A stretch of 64,000 bases of DNA from JALEFZ01 sp039817415 (lineage in GTDB: Bacteria > Bacteroidota > Bacteroidia > J057), in contig JBCBVV010000014.1 of NCBI GenBank assembly GCA_039817415.1, forward strand, positions 89,428 to 153,427, given 5' to 3'. A program made the position numbers and the translations under genes. Shown piece after piece: positions 60,871 to 64,000 of this stretch (positions are counted from its first letter, which is position 1; every line of letters starts with the position of its first letter). The notes beneath the pieces are model-generated. The model was not told the DNA's origin. It ran no database searches and was given only the letters and a program-made list of their open reading frames with translations.

Positions 60871-61818
60871 TTATCCTTTCCCTTCATTCTTGAGCCAAAT
60901 GGGAACAGTACTCGATTGATGGTCCTTCCCTAATATGTCCCTGTACAAATCGGGCCTTCTGGCTTTGCGGTATCGATGGCCTCCCGCTTCTGTCAATTTA
61001 TTTTTGGTGAGGGTGGCAACGGTTACCTCATCCTCAAAGGATTTGATCTCAGCTAATACCTCTCCATAAGGATCCAGAATCATCGAATTTCCATTTTTGA
61101 GTTGCTCACCATCATAGCCTATTGGATTAGAAAAAGCGTAATACACCGCATTATCGTAGGCACGCGCCGGCAACCAACGCATCAACCATCTCCTTCCTTT
61201 CGGGCCATCAAATTCAAGACGTAATGCCACAGGATCATCGTATCTGTTTTGCCAGTATATATCCTCTACGAACCCACGACCGGGCATTTTGGAGGGGGTA
61301 CAACCTGTAACATGAGGAGCAAATATCAATTCTGCGCCAAGTAAGGAGGTTGCTCTTACATTCTCGATGACATTATTGTCATAGCAGATTAGAATTCCAC
61401 ATGTCCACCCCCTAAGTTCGAAGACTACATATTCTTCTCCTGGACTCATGAAGGGGCTAATGAAGGGATGAAGTTTTCTAAACTTGGCCACCATTTGGTC
61501 TCCATCTACGCAGATGTACGTATTGTATATCCGTCCTTCTTCTTTTTCTACCAAGCCGGCCAAAATGGGCACCCCATGTTTCTTAGAAAGCGCCTTGAGA
61601 TGCTTTGTAGAAGGCCCATTAGGAACTTCTTCTGCCAACTCGGTGATAGCTTCTTTGCTGAGATGCTTGGTAAAAGTGTAGGCCGTGATACACATTTCGT
61701 GGAAGCTAACCACTTCGGCTCCTAGACTTACTGCTTTGGCGGTGAGGCGATCAACAACAGAGAGATTATAAGCTTTATCTCCATCTTTGGGCTGGAATTG
61801 GGCTACTGCTACTTTCAT
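60871..61818 (-). CDS. Carbon-nitrogen hydrolase (nitrilase superfamily amidohydrolase)
   Basis: This 315-residue cytoplasmic enzyme has the Glu-Lys-Cys triad of the nitrilase superfamily: E41 in VSFHEMCI, K115 in AKFRKLHPF and C145 in GILICYDNN. The order and size fit amidases of the N-carbamoyl-D-amino-acid or beta-ureidopropionase type. The actual substrate cannot be told. It ends 9 bp from the start of the carbonic anhydrase-like gene on the same strand in minus direction (that gene lies upstream), so the two may be co-transcribed. Confidence 0.93.
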   Translation of the reverse strand: MKVAVAQFQPKDGDKAYNLSVVDRLTAKAVSLGAEVVSFHEMCITAYTFTKHLSKEAITELAEEVPNGPSTKHLKALSKKHGVPILAGLVEKEEGRIYNTYICVDGDQMVAKFRKLHPFISPFMSPGEEYVVFELRGWTCGILICYDNNVIENVRATSLLGAELIFAPHVTGCTPSKMPGRGFVEDIYWQNRYDDPVALRLEFDGPKGRRWLMRWLPARAYDNAVYYAFSNPIGYDGEQLKNGNSMILDPYGEVLAEIKSFEDEVTVATLTKNKLTEAGGHRYRKARRPDLYRDILGKDHQSSTVPIWLKNEGKG

Positions 61819-61827
61819 GCTTTAGAT

Positions 61828-62343
61828 TTATGTGGGCAAATGGCCCTTTGCTACGTCAAAATAATGGTAACAACTGCCTGCAATCATATTTTTCTGAAAG
61901 TCTGTAATGGGCTTGATCTTTTTGGCTGGTACGCCTGCATACAAGAATCCACTTTCAAGTACTTTGCCTTCCGTAACCAAGGCGCCTGCCCCAATGATGG
62001 TGTGGGACGGAATCACAGCATCGTCCAAAATGATCGCTCCCATTCCAATTAGGACTTCATCTTCAACTCTACATCCATGCAGAATGGCCCTATGTCCTAC
62101 AACCACCCTGTCGCCTACCACACAGACAGAGCGATTGGTCGTGGTATGTAACATGGCATGATCTTGTATGTTGGTGAGTTTGCCAATGGTAATCTTTCCT
62201 ACATCCCCTCTCAGGACTGCTTGATACCAAATGGAGCTTTGCTCTCCAATCTCCACATCTCCGATGATGGTGGCATTTTCAGCCAGAAATACATCTTTCT
62301 CGATTTGGGGATGAAAGTCTTTGAATGATTTGATGAGTGCCAT
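61828..62343 (-). CDS. Gamma-carbonic anhydrase-like hexapeptide protein
   Basis: The product is 171 residues long from the ATG at 62343; an in-frame upstream start adds nine hydrophobic residues and overlaps a terminator. It is a left-handed beta-helix of hexapeptide repeats (IIGDVEIGEQSSIWY, VVVGHRAILHGCRV). The His residues in QDHAMLHTT and VGHRAILHG are in the right places for the zinc site of gamma-type carbonic anhydrases. A C-terminal helix closes it. Whether it is active as carbonic anhydrase is not shown. It lies 9 bp before the amidohydrolase on the same strand. Confidence 0.92.
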   Translation of the reverse strand: MALIKSFKDFHPQIEKDVFLAENATIIGDVEIGEQSSIWYQAVLRGDVGKITIGKLTNIQDHAMLHTTTNRSVCVVGDRVVVGHRAILHGCRVEDEVLIGMGAIILDDAVIPSHTIIGAGALVTEGKVLESGFLYAGVPAKKIKPITDFQKNMIAGSCYHYFDVAKGHLPT

Positions 62344-62353
62344 ATGTAGTAGT

Positions 62354-62387
62354 AAAAAGGGAATGACCAAACTTGATCATCCCCTTC
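62354..62387 (-). terminator. Terminator of the AAA ATPase gene
   Basis: On the minus strand AAGGGGATGATCAAG pairs with TTTGGTCATTCCCTT (two mismatches) and is followed by TTTACTACT. It lies between the AAA gene stop (62398) and the carbonic anhydrase-like start (62343). Confidence 0.7.
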
Positions 62388-62397
62388 GGTTATTCTG

Positions 62398-64000
62398 TTA
62401 TATATATCCGACTCTGCCTTGTCTTCCATCTTCTAGCAACTCATTGTTGCCCTGCTTAAATTCTGCGACATCCATCAGTTGTAGTTCGCCGAGCATATCT
62501 TCTGTCCGAAACTCTGGAGAGAGGTTGGCCAGTCTCAGGTGCTGATTTTTGATGGCTTTTTCGATTACCTTTCGAACAGCCCTCGCATTTCCAAAGGACT
62601 TATTTTTGTTTCTGTGAAGGTGCTTGAAGTATTCCCGCATGTGTGCTTCTGCCTCTGGCGTCATTTCGATTCCCTCGTCCCTCAACATCACTCTTGCGAT
62701 TTCCAGCAATTCGTCAGAATTGTAGTCAGGAAAAAGGAACCTTCTGTCGAAACGCGATTTTAATCCTGGATTTGACTCCAGAAACCTTCTCATAGGCTCA
62801 GGATAACCCGCCACAATCACGACCAATTCCCCCCGCAGGTCTTCCATTCGCTTCAAGAGGGTATCTATGGCTTCTTGTCCAAAGTCATTCTGTGTCCCTT
62901 TTGCTAATGCATAGGCCTCATCTATGAAGAGTACCCCTCCACGACTTGAATCAATGATTTTGCTCGTTTTATCTGCTGTCTCTCCTACAAATTTCCCAAC
63001 CAGCATGGAACGATCTGCCTCTGTTACATGCCCTCTTTCTAGAAGACCAAGGGCACGATAAATATTGCCTATGATTCGAGCGACTGTGGTTTTCCCTGTT
63101 CCAGGATTACCCGTAAATACAGAATGCAAAGAAAATCTATGTAAAACAGACTTATTCACCTCCTTGTAGAAGCGAACAAGTTTAATCATATCATTGACTT
63201 CCTGCTTCACCCCGTCCAGACCGATCAACTTATTGAGTTCTGCCAAGCCTTCAGCTAGCAATTCGTTGTCAACAGGAATTTCAGGACGCTTTCTGGCTTT
63301 GGGCTCAAAGATTTCTTCGAGGTCATTCAACCTAATCAATGAAAGTTCCTCCTCAGATAATTCTGCGGGGTTCTCTGCTCGCATAATGCGCAAACCCAGG
63401 TTCATTTTCGCCTCATTGATGAGAGATAGGGCATATCGAGCATTGCCGAAGGAGCGATCACGGTTTCTATAAGCTTCGGTCAGTTTCTTCAACATATAGA
63501 CCTCAGACTCAAAGTCCAATTTAATCTGACTTTTCTCCGCTCCTCTTCGAGAAATTTCCATCAGCTCAGATGGGGTAAAGTCTTGGAAATGAAAGTATAG
63601 GTTGAGCCTAGACTTTAGACCAGGATTGGAGGTCAGGAAAACTTCCATTTCTTCCGGATAACCTGCCATTACTACGGCAAAGTCTACTTTTTTTCCAGTC
63701 AATTCCTTCACCAAGATTTCTATCGCTTCCCTTCCATAATCCTTTTTGTCTTCGTTCGAACGAATCAAAGAGTAGGCCTCATCTATAAAAAGGACGCCCC
63801 CACGAGCTTTCTCGACGGCAGCCCTCATTTTTGGTGCCGTCTGTCCGATATATTCTCCAATGATATCCGCTCGGTCTACTTCATGCACATGTCCTCTCTT
63901 CAGCAGGCCTAATTTGTGGTATATTTTACCCAGCATACGGGCTACCGTCGTTTTACCCGTTCCAGGATTACCCGTAAACACCACATGAAGGTTGGTTGGA
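62398..64000 (-). CDS. Tandem AAA ATPase, CbxX/CfxQ (SpoVK-like) family, 5' end cut
   Basis: The frame is open to the right edge, so the start lies beyond the window. The visible 534 residues hold two AAA domains in tandem. Both carry the same P-loop VFTGNPGTGKTTVAR, and both have Walker B GGVLFIDEAY (with a distal DFGQEAI or YGREAI) and a following arginine-finger-type R-F-D/R-L segment. CbxX proteins are ring ATPases that remodel partner proteins. They are best known for Rubisco activation, but many, such as SpoVK-like ones, occur in bacteria without Rubisco. The partner is unknown. The frame ends in a terminator at 62354-62387. Confidence 0.93.
   Translation of the reverse strand, partial: PTNLHVVFTGNPGTGKTTVARMLGKIYHKLGLLKRGHVHEVDRADIIGEYIGQTAPKMRAAVEKARGGVLFIDEAYSLIRSNEDKKDYGREAIEILVKELTGKKVDFAVVMAGYPEEMEVFLTSNPGLKSRLNLYFHFQDFTPSELMEISRRGAEKSQIKLDFESEVYMLKKLTEAYRNRDRSFGNARYALSLINEAKMNLGLRIMRAENPAELSEEELSLIRLNDLEEIFEPKARKRPEIPVDNELLAEGLAELNKLIGLDGVKQEVNDMIKLVRFYKEVNKSVLHRFSLHSVFTGNPGTGKTTVARIIGNIYRALGLLERGHVTEADRSMLVGKFVGETADKTSKIIDSSRGGVLFIDEAYALAKGTQNDFGQEAIDTLLKRMEDLRGELVVIVAGYPEPMRRFLESNPGLKSRFDRRFLFPDYNSDELLEIARVMLRDEGIEMTPEAEAHMREYFKHLHRNKNKSFGNARAVRKVIEKAIKNQHLRLANLSPEFRTEDMLGELQLMDVAEFKQGNNELLEDGRQGRVGYI

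Noticed and set aside
1..64000. CRISPR array, tRNA, rRNA, integrase, or prophage
   Set aside because: None was visible: no regularly spaced repeats, no cloverleaf with a GTTCRA-type loop in intergenic DNA, no integrase or structural phage gene.

Overview
The window looks like chromosomal DNA from a free-living member of the Bacteroidota, most likely a Cytophagales- or Saprospirales-type bacterium; the sequence does not fix the genus. The signs are moderate G+C, many short secreted proteins whose signal peptides end in a Q at the cleavage site, lipoproteins with Ser/Gly before the lipid Cys, TAnnTTTG-like -7 boxes, few strong Shine-Dalgarno sites, and characteristic families (LytS/LytTR pairs with TPR sensors, DUF5777 barrels, tandem WG and WD40 repeats, CHAT proteases). 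I saw no rRNA, tRNA, CRISPR array, intact insertion sequence or prophage. Both ends cut genes: an alpha/beta hydrolase on the left and a tandem AAA ATPase on the right.

Left part (1-13.8 kb): a truncated hydrolase, a lipoprotein, an ECF-type sigma factor with a single-pass membrane partner, a Nudix hydrolase and a DUF2147 protein. A MarR-controlled tripartite RND efflux operon follows (MarR, adaptor, pump, TolC-like channel). Its predicted operator, GTTAC-N4-GYAAC, can be read directly in front of both marR and the adaptor gene. Two secreted proteins come next, one of them a TPR protein.

13.8-36 kb: a dicarboxylate/amino-acid symporter that carries an EF-hand loop, an XRE-cupin regulator, a membrane-anchored NACHT-LRR protein (a bacterial NLR-like ATPase), a DUF3089 lipoprotein, a Rieske protein, metY with a CoA-binding protein, an 87-bp MITE-like element, a TlpA-type thioredoxin lipoprotein, purD, two polytopic membrane proteins, a phosphoribosyltransferase, panD, DUF4349 and VWA proteins, a LytS-type sensor kinase with its LytTR regulator, a VOC protein and a transaldolase-like enzyme.

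36.1-43.5 kb: the most unusual block. It holds a CHAT (caspase-like) protease with a predicted iSTAND-like C-terminal region, a 1321-residue membrane protein (TM, TM, vWA-like region, TM, TPR, WG repeats and a seven-bladed WD40 propeller), a small single-pass protein and a single-pass coiled-coil protein, closed by a strong terminator. I read it as a candidate membrane-linked, protease-based sensing or conflict system.

43.9-64 kb: a three-gene c-type cytochrome/outer-membrane barrel cluster, a zinc-ribbon membrane protein, a DinB-like protein, a TetR regulator with a palindromic operator abutting its start codon, a putative bis-histidinyl [2Fe-2S] protein, PhoH, an esterase with an AraC regulator, a SAM hydrolase-family protein, a fatty-acid desaturase, GNAT proteins, upp, a flavin reductase, a nitrilase-family amidohydrolase, a gamma-carbonic anhydrase-like protein and the truncated AAA ATPase. 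Most of this is ordinary metabolism in short operons separated by readable intrinsic terminators.
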